A DNA stretch of 64,000 bases from GCA-002050365 sp038235165 (GTDB lineage Bacteria > Acidobacteriota > Blastocatellia > Pyrinomonadales > Pyrinomonadaceae), in assembly GCA_038235165.1 (NCBI GenBank), contig JBBSUG010000003.1:1-64000 (forward strand). Direction: 5' to 3'. Position numbers and translations under genes: made by a program. Below are positions 1 through 8,908 of the stretch, piece by piece; within the stretch, counting starts at the first letter, position 1, and each line of letters starts with the position of its first letter. Under the pieces are notes generated by a model. It searched no databases, had not been told where the DNA came from, and saw nothing but the letters and a program-made list of their open reading frames with translations.

Positions 1-82
1 CAACGCCAGCGAAGCGAGGCGTTGAATGCGCTTGTCCAGTTGTCCTTTGCTGACAACGCTGGCAACTTCGCTTCGCTGGTTG
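1..82. repeat. Inverted-repeat cluster downstream of bactofilin
   Basis: CCAGCGAAGCGA at 6-17 is matched exactly by its reverse complement at 68-79. CAACGCC (1-7) also pairs with GGCGTTG (18-24) as a small hairpin. The block lies just past the 3' end of the leftward bactofilin gene, so it could fold in that transcript. No T-run supports a classical terminator. Confidence 0.5.
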
Positions 83-112
83 GCGGACGAGCCGTCCGCG
101 CTCCGGCTGATT

Positions 113-730
113 TTAGTTCACCGCTGCCTGCACGATTTCGGGTATTTCCTCGGCTGATTCAAAGTGTCCGTTGGTTTCGCCGACTGCGGCGGCATCGAAT
201 TTTGAGTATTGACCTGCCCGGTCATCATCTTTGTCGAACGATTCTTTCGCTTTGAGCATACTACAGCTTCCTTCGATAACTGCGCCGTCTTCGATAATTA
301 ATCGCGCCGCCTGAATATTGCCGACGACCCGCGCAGTGCGTCCGAGTTGGATTTTCTCCGTCGCCGAAATATCCCCGTTGACCGTCCCGTTGATGACCGC
401 CGTGGCGACGGCGATGTCGGCATCAACTTTGCCGGATGTCCCGATGATCAGCGTGCCGCTTTCGGACGTGATGCGTCCGGTCAAATGTCCGTCAATGCGA
501 AACAATTTTTGGAAATCGGTTTCGCCGGTCAAAGTCGTGCCGCTGCCGATAAAGCCGCTCAATCGTCCTTCTTTAATGTCGCGTGCCATTGATTCGCTTT
601 CGGAAACAGGCTTGCTCGACGACTGATGTTCCGAAAATTGGTATGACGAACTCAAATTCGCCGATTTCTCCTGATGCTCATCCGTATTGCTGACAGGTTC
701 CGTCTTGGAACTGCGTCCCATTCTAATCAT
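113..730 (-). CDS. Bactofilin family cytoskeletal protein
   Basis: The 205-residue product has a central run of short beta repeats (about residues 60-160, pattern GxLxGxI...GxVxGxI) typical of bactofilins (DUF583). These proteins polymerise without nucleotide into filaments that organise cell-wall enzymes and cell shape. The first 55 residues are polar, Ser-rich and probably disordered, and the last 40 form an acidic tail; both are usual for the family. The start at 730 is supported by GGAGAG eight bases upstream. A second ATG follows three codons later. The gene is divergent from ttcA. Family assignment is firm; the cellular role is inferred. Confidence 0.88.
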   Translation of the reverse strand: MIRMGRSSKTEPVSNTDEHQEKSANLSSSYQFSEHQSSSKPVSESESMARDIKEGRLSGFIGSGTTLTGETDFQKLFRIDGHLTGRITSESGTLIIGTSGKVDADIAVATAVINGTVNGDISATEKIQLGRTARVVGNIQAARLIIEDGAVIEGSCSMLKAKESFDKDDDRAGQYSKFDAAAVGETNGHFESAEEIPEIVQAAVN

Positions 731-973
731 ATCTTTCGCTCTCCGTTTTGATGTTTTTTGACTCGAAATTGCCGATTGGGTATCTTTAAAAATACAGCCG
801 GAAAATTGAACAAACTTTTTTCGGACGTATTTCTATTCAGAAATGACTAACTATCGAATTTTTCCAGATTATGTATGATAAAAGACATTGACGAGTTTTG
901 TCTAGTTTTTTTTCATTTGTTAATTTGCGCCCGTCGTGTCAAAATTTGAAGTTTGGAGGAGTATAGTAAAAAA
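731..973. other. Divergent intergenic region, bactofilin / ttcA
   Basis: This AT-rich stretch separates two divergent genes and must carry both promoters. No convincing -35/-10 pair, operator or riboswitch fold stands out by eye. The only clear signal is GGAGGAG at 955-961, which serves as the ttcA ribosome-binding site. Confidence 0.4.
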
Positions 974-1855
974 TTGTTTGTAGAAAGTAAAATAAAAACA
1001 AAATTGCTCAAAAAAATGGGCGAAGCCATCCGCGATTTTTCGATGATTGAAGAAGGCGATAAAATAATGGTCTGTCTGTCGGGTGGCAAGGACAGCTACA
1101 CGATGCTCGAACTGTTGCTCGATGTGCAGAAACGCGCTCCGGTCAACTTTGAAATTCTCGCCGTCAATCTTGACCAGAAACAACCCGATTTTCCCGCGCA
1201 CATTCTGCCCGAATACCTAGAAAGTGTCGGGGTAAATTACAAAATCGTCGAAGAGGACACTTATTCGATTGTGACGCGGCTGGTTCCCGAAGGCAAAACA
1301 TTCTGCTCGGTTTGTTCGCGGCTGCGGCGCGGCATTTTATACACGACCGCCGTCAAAGAAAACTGCACGAAAATCGCGCTCGGACATCACGCCGACGATG
1401 TGATTAACACGTTTCTGTTGAATTTGTTTTTTGTCGGGCAGTTAAAAGCGATGCCGCCGATTTTACGCTCGGACGACGGGCGCAATACGGTCATTCGTCC
1501 GCTCGCTTACTGTCAAGAAAAAGACATCGTAAAATTCACCGAAGAAAGACAGTTTCCGATTATTCCCTGTAACTTGTGCGGTTCGCAACCCAATCTGAAA
1601 CGCGCCCGCGTAAAAAAATTGATCAACGAACTCGCCAAAGAAATTCCGCACGTCCGTTCGTCAATAATGACGGCATTAACCAATGTGACGGGTTCGCATC
1701 TGCTCGACACGGATTTATATGATTTTGAAAACTTTGTGCCGCTCGTCAAAGAATTAAAACCGCTGCACGGCAGCGTTGAACAGGAACTCGATGCGGTTTT
1801 CGACCATTCCGAACCGCAGTTAAATGCGTTCAATGCTATCGCTCAGGTCGGGTAA
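974..1855 (+). CDS. ttcA: tRNA 2-thiocytidine synthetase TtcA
   Basis: TtcA is an ATP-dependent sulfurtransferase that makes 2-thiocytidine at tRNA position 32. The PP-loop SGGKDS lies near the N-terminus. FCSVC and CNLC carry the three cysteines known in the family to bind an Fe-S cluster. Length (293 residues) fits. The frame is open from TTG 953, but GGAGGAG at 955-961 sits inside that extension and is well placed for TTG 974, so I prefer 974. The next ATG (1016) would cut the conserved KLLKKMGEAIRDF segment. The cysteine desulfurase 3 kb downstream could supply sulfur, though the two are not in an operon. Confidence 0.92.
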   Translation: MFVESKIKTKLLKKMGEAIRDFSMIEEGDKIMVCLSGGKDSYTMLELLLDVQKRAPVNFEILAVNLDQKQPDFPAHILPEYLESVGVNYKIVEEDTYSIVTRLVPEGKTFCSVCSRLRRGILYTTAVKENCTKIALGHHADDVINTFLLNLFFVGQLKAMPPILRSDDGRNTVIRPLAYCQEKDIVKFTEERQFPIIPCNLCGSQPNLKRARVKKLINELAKEIPHVRSSIMTALTNVTGSHLLDTDLYDFENFVPLVKELKPLHGSVEQELDAVFDHSEPQLNAFNAIAQVG

Positions 1856-1902
1856 ATCGTCAATCGCCAATCGAATTTTTAATGTTAAAGTGGAGTTGTG
1901 AA

Positions 1903-4587
1903 ATGTTGAATAATTTTCGTATGAAGATTTATTTATCGGTGATGTTCGCCGTCGCCGCGTTCGTTTTTGTCGGGCAGTCACCGAATGTTTGCGCCCAGCG
2001 GCAGTTTGATGAAAATGCTTTCGGCGAGATGAAATGGCGCAGCATCGGACCGTTTCGCGGCGGGCGCGTCAACGGCGTGGCGGGCGTTCCGGGACAGCCG
2101 AACACTTTTTATTTCGGCTCGGTCGGCGGCGGCGTTTGGAAATCATCAAATTCGGGTAGAACGTGGAATCCTATTTTCGATTCGCAGCCGATTGCTTCCA
2201 TCGGCGCAATTGCGGTTGCGCCGTCAAGCCCGAACACGGTTTACGTCGGCACGGGCGAAGCTGATATGCGTTCGCAAAATTCTTACGGCGACGGGATGTA
2301 TAAATCAACCGACGCGGGTAAAACGTGGCAGCACATTGGGTTAGACGACACGCGGCAAATCGGACGGATCATCGTTGACCCGAAAAACGCGAACATCGTG
2401 TTTGTCGCCGCGCTCGGTCACATTTACGGTGCTAATGCCGAACGCGGAGTTTTTCGCTCGAAGGACGGCGGCAAAACGTGGACTAAAGTTCTCTTTAAAA
2501 ACGAAAACGTCGGCGCAATTGATGTCACGTTCGACCCAAATAATTCGCAGACGGTTTATGCGACGCTGTGGAACACGCGCCGTCCGCCGTGGAGCATTTA
2601 TCCGCCGGCTTACGGTGCGGGCGGCGGCATTTTTAAATCAACCGACGGCGGAAATACTTGGAACGAATTGACAAGCGGTGTTCCGGTTGAAGGTCAGGGA
2701 CGCATCGGAATTTCGGTCGCGCCGACGAATAACAAACGAGTTTACGCGATTATTGACGCGAAAGCGGGCGGTCTGTATCGTTCGGACGACGCGGGCGCAA
2801 ATTGGATGTTGATTTCAAACGATAAACGAATTTGGGGACGCGGCTGGTATTTTTGCAAAGTCACAACCGACCCGAAAAATCCCGATACGGTTTACGTTTC
2901 CAACACGTCAGTTTACAAATCAACCGACGCAGGCAAAACCTGGACGGCGATTAAAGGCGCACCCGGCGGCGACGATTATCATCAGCTTTGGATTTACCCG
3001 GACGACCCGAACCGGATGATTTTGGCGAGCGATCAGGGCGCGGTCGTCACCGAAGACGGGGCGCAGACGTGGAGCAGTTGGTACAATCAGCCGATTGCCC
3101 AACTTTATCACGTCGCCGCCGATTATCGGTTTCCGTATTGGGTGACCGGGGCGCAGCAGGACAGCGGCGCGGTCGGAACGCCGGTGGCGACCAATCACGC
3201 CGAACTTTCCAATCGCGATTGGTCGCCGATTTGCGCGGGCGGCGAATCCGGCTACACCGCTCCCGACCCGCTGCATCCTGAAATTTTGTTCGGCGACAGA
3301 GTGACGCGCTGCAACGTGATTACGGGCGAAACGAAGGATGTTTCGCCGGAGAAGATGATGACCGTTCCGGCGCGGCACACTTGGACGCTGCCGCTCGTTT
3401 TTTCGCAAGCCGATAAAAACGCGCTTTATTACAGTAACCAATTTCTATTCAAAACAATTAACGGCGGCGAAAGTTGGACGCAGAACAGCCCTGATTTGAC
3501 ACGCGAAGACCCCGGCAATCCGCCGAACTTAAACGAAGCGACCATCGCCGACGCGCCTGCCGATAAACGGCGCGGCGTAATTTATACGATTGCGCCGTCG
3601 CCGCTGCGAGCCGCGACTTTGTGGGTCGGCACGGACGACGGTTTGATTCACAAAACGGACGATGACGGCAAAACGTGGACGAATGTGACACCGCCGGAAC
3701 TGACCGCGTGGAGCAAAGTCGTGATGATGGACGCTTCGCATTTTGATATTAATAAAGCGTTTGCGGCGATTGACCGCCATCGTCTGACCGACAACGAACC
3801 GTATATTTATCGAACGCGCGACGGCGGCAAAACGTGGCAGCGTATCACCAAAGGACTGCCGAAAGGCGTTTATCTGCAAACGATCAAGGAAGACACGACC
3901 CGGAAAGGTTTGCTTTTTGCCGGAACTGAACTCGGAGTTTTCGTTTCGTTTAACGACGGTGACGACTGGCAGCCGCTACAGTTAAATCTGCCGCCGGTTT
4001 CAATGCGCGATTTGGCGATTCACGACGACGATTTGATCGTGGCAACGCACGGGCGCGGCTTTTGGGTACTTGACGACATCACGCCGCTACGCCAGATTAC
4101 CGATGAAGTCGTCAAATCAAAAGCGTTTTTGTTTCGCCCCGCCGACGCATTCGTCATTCCGCAACCGTCCGAAAACGGCACACCGCAGCCGCGCGACGAA
4201 CCGCTCGCGGAAAATCAGCCGTACGGCGCGATTCTCGATTATTATTTGAAATCAAACTCGAAAGAGCCGGTCGTGTTGGAAATATTAAACCCGGCAGGCG
4301 AATCAATCCGGCGTTATGCAAGCGACGATAAAGTAAATCCCGTCAACCCCGATACGCTCGAATTCCCGGCGTTCTGGGTGAAAACACCGCCGACAATTTC
4401 AACTGCGGCGGGAATGCACCGTTGGGTTTGGGATTTGCGCCCGACACCACCGACAGCGGCAAGTCCCGGCGGATTTCGGCGCGGCGCACCAATCGTGCTG
4501 CCTGGAATTTACACGATCAAACTGACGGTCGGCGATAAAAATTATACGCAGACGCTGAACGTCAAGAGTGACCCGCGTGTGATGTAA
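1903..4587 (+). CDS. Secreted BNR/VPS10-type beta-propeller protein
   Basis: A signal peptide (MKIYLSVMFAVAAFVFVGQS, ending near CAQ) is followed by about ten Asp-box/BNR motifs such as STDAGKTW, SKDGGKTW and TRDGGKTW, the mark of sortilin/VPS10-like seven- to ten-bladed propellers annotated as glycosyl hydrolases in Acidobacteriota and Bacteroidota. Substrate is unknown. The start at 1903 is chosen because TGGAG lies seven bases upstream; ATG 1882 has no such site. The protein stops right after a LNVKSDPRV segment where relatives, from memory, usually continue for roughly another hundred helical residues, so the C-terminus may be truncated. A strong terminator follows. Confidence 0.85.
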   Translation: MLNNFRMKIYLSVMFAVAAFVFVGQSPNVCAQRQFDENAFGEMKWRSIGPFRGGRVNGVAGVPGQPNTFYFGSVGGGVWKSSNSGRTWNPIFDSQPIASIGAIAVAPSSPNTVYVGTGEADMRSQNSYGDGMYKSTDAGKTWQHIGLDDTRQIGRIIVDPKNANIVFVAALGHIYGANAERGVFRSKDGGKTWTKVLFKNENVGAIDVTFDPNNSQTVYATLWNTRRPPWSIYPPAYGAGGGIFKSTDGGNTWNELTSGVPVEGQGRIGISVAPTNNKRVYAIIDAKAGGLYRSDDAGANWMLISNDKRIWGRGWYFCKVTTDPKNPDTVYVSNTSVYKSTDAGKTWTAIKGAPGGDDYHQLWIYPDDPNRMILASDQGAVVTEDGAQTWSSWYNQPIAQLYHVAADYRFPYWVTGAQQDSGAVGTPVATNHAELSNRDWSPICAGGESGYTAPDPLHPEILFGDRVTRCNVITGETKDVSPEKMMTVPARHTWTLPLVFSQADKNALYYSNQFLFKTINGGESWTQNSPDLTREDPGNPPNLNEATIADAPADKRRGVIYTIAPSPLRAATLWVGTDDGLIHKTDDDGKTWTNVTPPELTAWSKVVMMDASHFDINKAFAAIDRHRLTDNEPYIYRTRDGGKTWQRITKGLPKGVYLQTIKEDTTRKGLLFAGTELGVFVSFNDGDDWQPLQLNLPPVSMRDLAIHDDDLIVATHGRGFWVLDDITPLRQITDEVVKSKAFLFRPADAFVIPQPSENGTPQPRDEPLAENQPYGAILDYYLKSNSKEPVVLEILNPAGESIRRYASDDKVNPVNPDTLEFPAFWVKTPPTISTAAGMHRWVWDLRPTPPTAASPGGFRRGAPIVLPGIYTIKLTVGDKNYTQTLNVKSDPRVM

Positions 4588-4602
4588 CGCTTGCTTGTGG
4601 AA

Positions 4603-4631
4603 AAGTTTTCCACAGGTGGAAAACTTTTTTT
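4603..4631 (+). terminator. Intrinsic terminator after BNR protein
   Basis: AAGTTTTCCAC (4603-4613) pairs perfectly with GTGGAAAACTT (4616-4626) and is followed by a T-run. It lies between convergent genes and ends the rightward transcript. Confidence 0.75.
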
Positions 4632-4641
4632 AACTGGATGT

Positions 4642-5787
4642 TTACAAGGACATTTCTGTCAATTCAACAATAATTTTTGGCAAAACTTCAAGTAAAAAGT
4701 CAACTTCTCGTTCGCTGTTAAATCTTCCGAGCGAAAAACGAATTGCGCCCATCGCGTCAGAATAAGGAATGTTCATCGCCTGCAAAACGGGCGACGCGGT
4801 GTGCGTTTCCGCATTGCACGCCGAACCCGTCGAAACGCAGATACCGCGATCATTTAATTTGGCGAGAATCGCTTCGCCGTTTAAGTTCGGGAAGGAAATA
4901 TTTGAAGTATTGGGCAGTCGTTTGTTACTTTCATTTGTGCCGTTTAACCGAGAATTTGGAATTTTATTCAAAATTTCGTTTTCCAAACGGTCGCGCAGTC
5001 GGCGCATTTCGTTCATCGCCGAAACATCTTCGACAAATTCTGCCGCCGCGCCGAGTCCGACGATTTGATGAATCGCTTCCGTTCCGGCGCGTCTGCCGTT
5101 TTCCTGTCCGCCGCCGATCAGCAGGGGCGATAATTCGACGCCGTTTTTCACATAAAGTGCGCCGATTCCTTTCGGCGCGTGAAATTTGTGCCCGGAAATA
5201 CTAAACAAATCAATGCCGGTATTTTTCAAATCAATCGAAATTTTGCCGACTGCATTTACGCCGTCAACGTGAAAAACGGCGGTTGAATGCGCTTTGACGA
5301 TTTCCGCAATTTCCTCGACGGGAAATAAAATTCCCGTTTCATTATTGGCGAGCATTACGGAAACGACTGCCGTGTCTTTGCGCAGCGCATTTTTGAGTTT
5401 GTCTAAATTAAGTTCACCGTTCTCGTCAACTTCGAGCCGCGTAACTTCATAATTATTTTGTTCTAATTTGTCGCAAACTTTGCGAACCGCTTCGTGTTCA
5501 ACCTGCGTCGTGACGATATGTCTTTTATATTCGTTATTTTCTAATGTGCCGAGAATCGCTTGATTGTCGCTTTCCGTGCCGCCGGAAGTGAAAATTATTT
5601 CGTTTTCGTCACTCGCGCCGAGCAGTTCGGTGACTTGCCGACGCGCATTTACAACCGCTTTTTTTGATTCACGCCCGAAATCATAGCCCGATGACGGGTT
5701 GCCGTAAAATTCCGTCAAAAAAGGCTGCATCGCTGCAAAAACCTCCGGCGCAATCCGGGTCGTGGCGTTGTTATCAAAGTAAATCAT
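4642..5787 (-). CDS. iscS: Cysteine desulfurase (IscS/NifS family)
   Basis: This PLP enzyme removes sulfur from cysteine for Fe-S clusters and thio-modified tRNA. The N-terminal YFDNNATT, the PLP lysine in SGHKFHAPKG (about K201) and the persulfide cysteine in STGSACNAE (about C324) are all present. The 381-residue length and the loop around the cysteine fit the group I (NifS/IscS) type. No iscU, iscR or other Fe-S assembly gene adjoins, so the gene stands alone and whether it is iscS or nifS in function cannot be told. It is convergent with the BNR protein gene. Confidence 0.9.
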   Translation of the reverse strand: MIYFDNNATTRIAPEVFAAMQPFLTEFYGNPSSGYDFGRESKKAVVNARRQVTELLGASDENEIIFTSGGTESDNQAILGTLENNEYKRHIVTTQVEHEAVRKVCDKLEQNNYEVTRLEVDENGELNLDKLKNALRKDTAVVSVMLANNETGILFPVEEIAEIVKAHSTAVFHVDGVNAVGKISIDLKNTGIDLFSISGHKFHAPKGIGALYVKNGVELSPLLIGGGQENGRRAGTEAIHQIVGLGAAAEFVEDVSAMNEMRRLRDRLENEILNKIPNSRLNGTNESNKRLPNTSNISFPNLNGEAILAKLNDRGICVSTGSACNAETHTASPVLQAMNIPYSDAMGAIRFSLGRFNSEREVDFLLEVLPKIIVELTEMSL

Positions 5788-5914
5788 AATTGTTTGTCAA
5801 TCGTAATACGTCAAAAGGCTGTGCTGCACCCTGAGTTTATAATTGAATACTAAATTTAACGTTAAACACAATTAACAATTTACGATTGACGATTTACGAT
5901 TTACAATCAAAGTA

Positions 5915-7648
5915 GTGAGCGCAATTCTTAAAATTACAGATACGGGCGGCAAAAGCTGGGAGATAAATTTATCTCCCGGCGCGGTTTATAACATTGGCAG
6001 GGCGAAAGATAACGACATCGTGCTAAACGACCGGCGGGTTTCGCGCCGTCACGCGCACATCGTCGCCGAAGGTTCGACTTTTAAAATTGTTGACGGCTTT
6101 TACAACAACGGACAGTTGAGCCGCAGCGTCAATCGGGTGTTCGTCAACGGTGCGCCGCAGCTTGAAAAAATACTCGAACAGAGCGATTTAATTACCATCG
6201 GCGAAACCCGGCTCGAATTCAAAAAGAATGTGCCGACAGCGGTGCTGCCGGTCAAGCCGGTTGAAAGCGAAAAAAATACTCCGGTAAATGAGCCGGCAAA
6301 TGATTATTCGGCGGGCGAAACGGTCGTGCCGACCGGCGTGAAATATGACGATCAGCCGCTCGGACACACGCAGCTGTTGATTTCTGCTAACGAAATTATC
6401 GGCAGACGTTCAAATCTTTCCATCGAAACCGATTACGCCTCGCCGGAGGAAATCAAGGAACTGCGCCGCAAGGCAAAGGCACTCGATTTGCTGTATGAGA
6501 TGACCAAAACGATTGGCACGGTTTTTGACTTAAAAGAAATTTTTGTGAAGGCGACGGATTTGATTTTTCGCGGAACGCCAGCTGAAAGAGTCGTTGCGCT
6601 GCTCGCTGACGAAACGCTCGACGGCAAAATTTTGAATTACAGTCTGTTTCCGATTGCTATTCGGGCGCGTGATCCGAAACTGGAAGATTTGACCGATAAA
6701 TTGTCAATCAGCCGGACGATTACGCAGAAAGTGATGCACGAAAAAGTCGCGCTGCTCTCGCAGGACGCGAAAACCGACGAGCAGTTTCGCGGTGCCGAAT
6801 CAATCGTTTCGCAGGGCGTGCGTTCGACAATCTGCGCTCCGCTAATTACTGAATCGAATGTTCACGGCGTGATTTACGCCGACCGTTTCGACCCGTTCGC
6901 TGCTTTTAGTTCGGACGATTTGGAGTTGATCAGCGCGGTGGCGGCGCAGGCGGCGGTGACGGTTGAAACCGTCAAAGCGCACAAACGATTGGCGCGGGAA
7001 GAAGTGGCACGGGCAAATTACAGCCGGTTTATGCCGGAGTATGTCGTCAAACAGTTGCTTGAAAATCCCGAATCGTTTAAACTGGGCGGAATCAACCAGA
7101 CCATTACGGTTCTTTTCGCCGATATTCGCGGGTTCACCGCATTTTCAGAGAAGGAAAAACCGGAAAAGGTCGTCGGACTTCTCAACCGGTATTTCAGCGT
7201 GATGTCGGAGATAATTTTTGCTTACGGCGGAACGCTCGATAAATATATTGGTGACGGATTGATGGCGATTTTCGGTGCGCCGAACGCCACTCCCGAGGAT
7301 GCGAAAAATGCTGTCAAAACGGCGATTACGATGCAGAATCGGCTGGCAACTTTGAATAAGGAATTAGAATCTGAAGGTCTGCGCCGAATTAACATCGGCA
7401 TCGGGCTGCATACGGGCGAAGCCGTCATCGGTTACATCGGTTCGGAACAGCGTTCGGAGTATACGGCAATCGGCGACACAGTCAATTTGGCATCGCGGCT
7501 CGAATCAAACGCGCAGGGCGGACAGATTTTAATCAGCGAAGCGACGGCACAAGCGAGCGGGAATTTGTTCTCCCTAATTCCCCACAAACCTTTAACGGTC
7601 AAAAATCGGCTGCAAGCCGTTTCACTGTTTGAAGTTACCTGGAATTAA
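5915..7648 (+). CDS. FHA-GAF-class III adenylate/guanylate cyclase
   Basis: The 577-residue soluble protein has three parts. An FHA domain (about 5-105, INLSPGAVYNIGRAKDNDIVLNDRRVSRRHA-type core) binds phosphothreonine. A GAF domain follows (about 190-350). A class III cyclase domain (about 385-577) has both metal aspartates, D403 in FADIRGF and D447 in YIGDGLMAIFG, plus the TAIGDTVNLASRLE motif. It should therefore make cAMP or cGMP under control of a phosphoprotein and a small ligand. The start is GTG at 5915. No kinase gene is adjacent. Whether the product is cAMP or cGMP is not decided by what I can see. Confidence 0.88.
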   Translation: MSAILKITDTGGKSWEINLSPGAVYNIGRAKDNDIVLNDRRVSRRHAHIVAEGSTFKIVDGFYNNGQLSRSVNRVFVNGAPQLEKILEQSDLITIGETRLEFKKNVPTAVLPVKPVESEKNTPVNEPANDYSAGETVVPTGVKYDDQPLGHTQLLISANEIIGRRSNLSIETDYASPEEIKELRRKAKALDLLYEMTKTIGTVFDLKEIFVKATDLIFRGTPAERVVALLADETLDGKILNYSLFPIAIRARDPKLEDLTDKLSISRTITQKVMHEKVALLSQDAKTDEQFRGAESIVSQGVRSTICAPLITESNVHGVIYADRFDPFAAFSSDDLELISAVAAQAAVTVETVKAHKRLAREEVARANYSRFMPEYVVKQLLENPESFKLGGINQTITVLFADIRGFTAFSEKEKPEKVVGLLNRYFSVMSEIIFAYGGTLDKYIGDGLMAIFGAPNATPEDAKNAVKTAITMQNRLATLNKELESEGLRRINIGIGLHTGEAVIGYIGSEQRSEYTAIGDTVNLASRLESNAQGGQILISEATAQASGNLFSLIPHKPLTVKNRLQAVSLFEVTWN

Positions 7649-7688
7649 ACTAAAATTAGTTGTTTTTGGTAACTTAAATTACTTTCAT

Positions 7689-7711
7689 TTGACGAAAGAA
7701 TTTAATATAAT
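7689..7711 (+). promoter_or_regulatory. Possible mreB promoter elements
   Basis: A perfect TATAAT lies at 7706-7711, 31 bases before mreB. TTGACG at 7689-7694 is only 11 bases away, too close to be its -35 partner, so only the -10 is credible. Confidence 0.35.
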
Positions 7712-7741
7712 CATCTCTTACCAGCGGGGGAAACTGTCTTT

Positions 7742-8815
7742 ATGATGAAAATTTCATCACTAAAAAAACTTGTTACGGATTCGATGGCGATTGACATGGG
7801 AACGTCAAGCACGATTATTGCCGTTAAGGGACGTGATATTGTGCTTGATGAGCCATCACTGATTGCCGTTAACGAACTGTCGGGCGAAATTGTCGCTTAC
7901 GGACAGGAAGCCTTTGACGTGCGCGGACGTGAAGGGCGCGATATTACCGTTTTGGCACCTTTGAGCGGCGGTGTCGTGGCGGATTTCGAGCGCACGAAAA
8001 AAATGCTCGCCCACTTTGTCAAAAAAGCGAAAACCGGCGGTTCGCAAGTTTCGCTGCAAGCCGTGATGAGTATGGTTTCCGATGTCACGCACGTCGAACA
8101 GCGGGCATTGCTCAACGCGGCGGAAGAGGCGCACATCGGCAAAGTTTATATGATGGAAGAAGGTCTCGCGGCGGCGTTCGGTGCGGGAGTCACGCCGCGC
8201 GACAAACGCGCTTCGGCGGTCGTTGACATCGGCGCGGGAACGACCAACATTGCTATTATTGCCAAAGGAACGACGGTTCATTCGCGTTCGGAACGCATCG
8301 GCAGCCACGAAATCAACATCGCATTATCAACCCATCTGCGCCGCCATCGCGGTTTACAGGTCGGTGAAGAAACGATGGAAAGCCTCAAAGCCGGCTTTGT
8401 CACGACGTATCTGCCGGAAGATATTGACAAATCAATCACCGTGCGCGGACGCGATTTGAAAACGGGCAGTCCGGGTGCGGTCGAAGTTACCATCGGCGAA
8501 CTTTATCCGGTCGTCGAAGGCATTGTCCGCCGCGTCGCGCAAATTGTCGCCGACACGCTGACCGAACTTCGCCCGGAAGTTGCCGCTGATATTTATGACC
8601 GAGGAATTATTTTGACCGGCGGCGGTTCCTTGCTCAACGGAATCGAACAGTATCTTCGCAATTTCGTCCAATTACCGATTACGGTTTCCGAACAGCCGCG
8701 CTTCGCCACCGTGCGCGGACTGCTCAATATGTTCGACGAACCCGAACTGCTCGAAAAAGTTTCGCGCAACGAATTTCACTTTATGCAGAACGCGGAAATT
8801 CAGTTCAAGGCGTAA
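7742..8815 (+). CDS. mreB: Rod shape-determining actin homologue MreB
   Basis: MreB polymerises under the inner membrane and guides lateral wall synthesis. The phosphate-1 loop AIDMGTSSTIIAV, the central VVDIGAGTTNIAII and the late ILTGGGSLLNGI are all intact, and 357 residues is normal. The start at 7742 has a G-rich stretch (GCGGGGG) about 10 bases upstream. mreC/mreD do not follow, so it may be a stand-alone or second mreB copy. The reading frame after its TAA stays open into the next ORF, which probably reflects a junction there and not readthrough. Confidence 0.9.
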   Translation: MMKISSLKKLVTDSMAIDMGTSSTIIAVKGRDIVLDEPSLIAVNELSGEIVAYGQEAFDVRGREGRDITVLAPLSGGVVADFERTKKMLAHFVKKAKTGGSQVSLQAVMSMVSDVTHVEQRALLNAAEEAHIGKVYMMEEGLAAAFGAGVTPRDKRASAVVDIGAGTTNIAIIAKGTTVHSRSERIGSHEINIALSTHLRRHRGLQVGEETMESLKAGFVTTYLPEDIDKSITVRGRDLKTGSPGAVEVTIGELYPVVEGIVRRVAQIVADTLTELRPEVAADIYDRGIILTGGGSLLNGIEQYLRNFVQLPITVSEQPRFATVRGLLNMFDEPELLEKVSRNEFHFMQNAEIQFKA

Positions 8816-8908
8816 GTTTTTAACATTATTATTCAATATGACGTTTCCGATCCTGTTTCCCTTAAAATAGGAACTAACTATACACAACTGGCTTTCACTC
8901 GTCGGTGT

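Noticed and set aside
22..255. Short ORF opposite the bactofilin 3' end
   Set aside because: It overlaps the repeat block and the antisense of the bactofilin gene, with no ribosome-binding site or recognisable product.
2920..3441. Long antisense ORFs within the BNR gene and similar ORFs opposite TonB receptors and the hybrid kinase
   Set aside because: They are shadow frames of high-GC third codon positions in real genes; the sequences are Arg/Pro-rich and without motifs.
4596..4623. TTTTCCACA/TGTGGAAAA sequences resembling DnaA boxes near the 4.6 kb terminator
   Set aside because: They form the stem of an intrinsic terminator between convergent genes, and there is no dnaA, dnaN or AT-rich unwinding region nearby.
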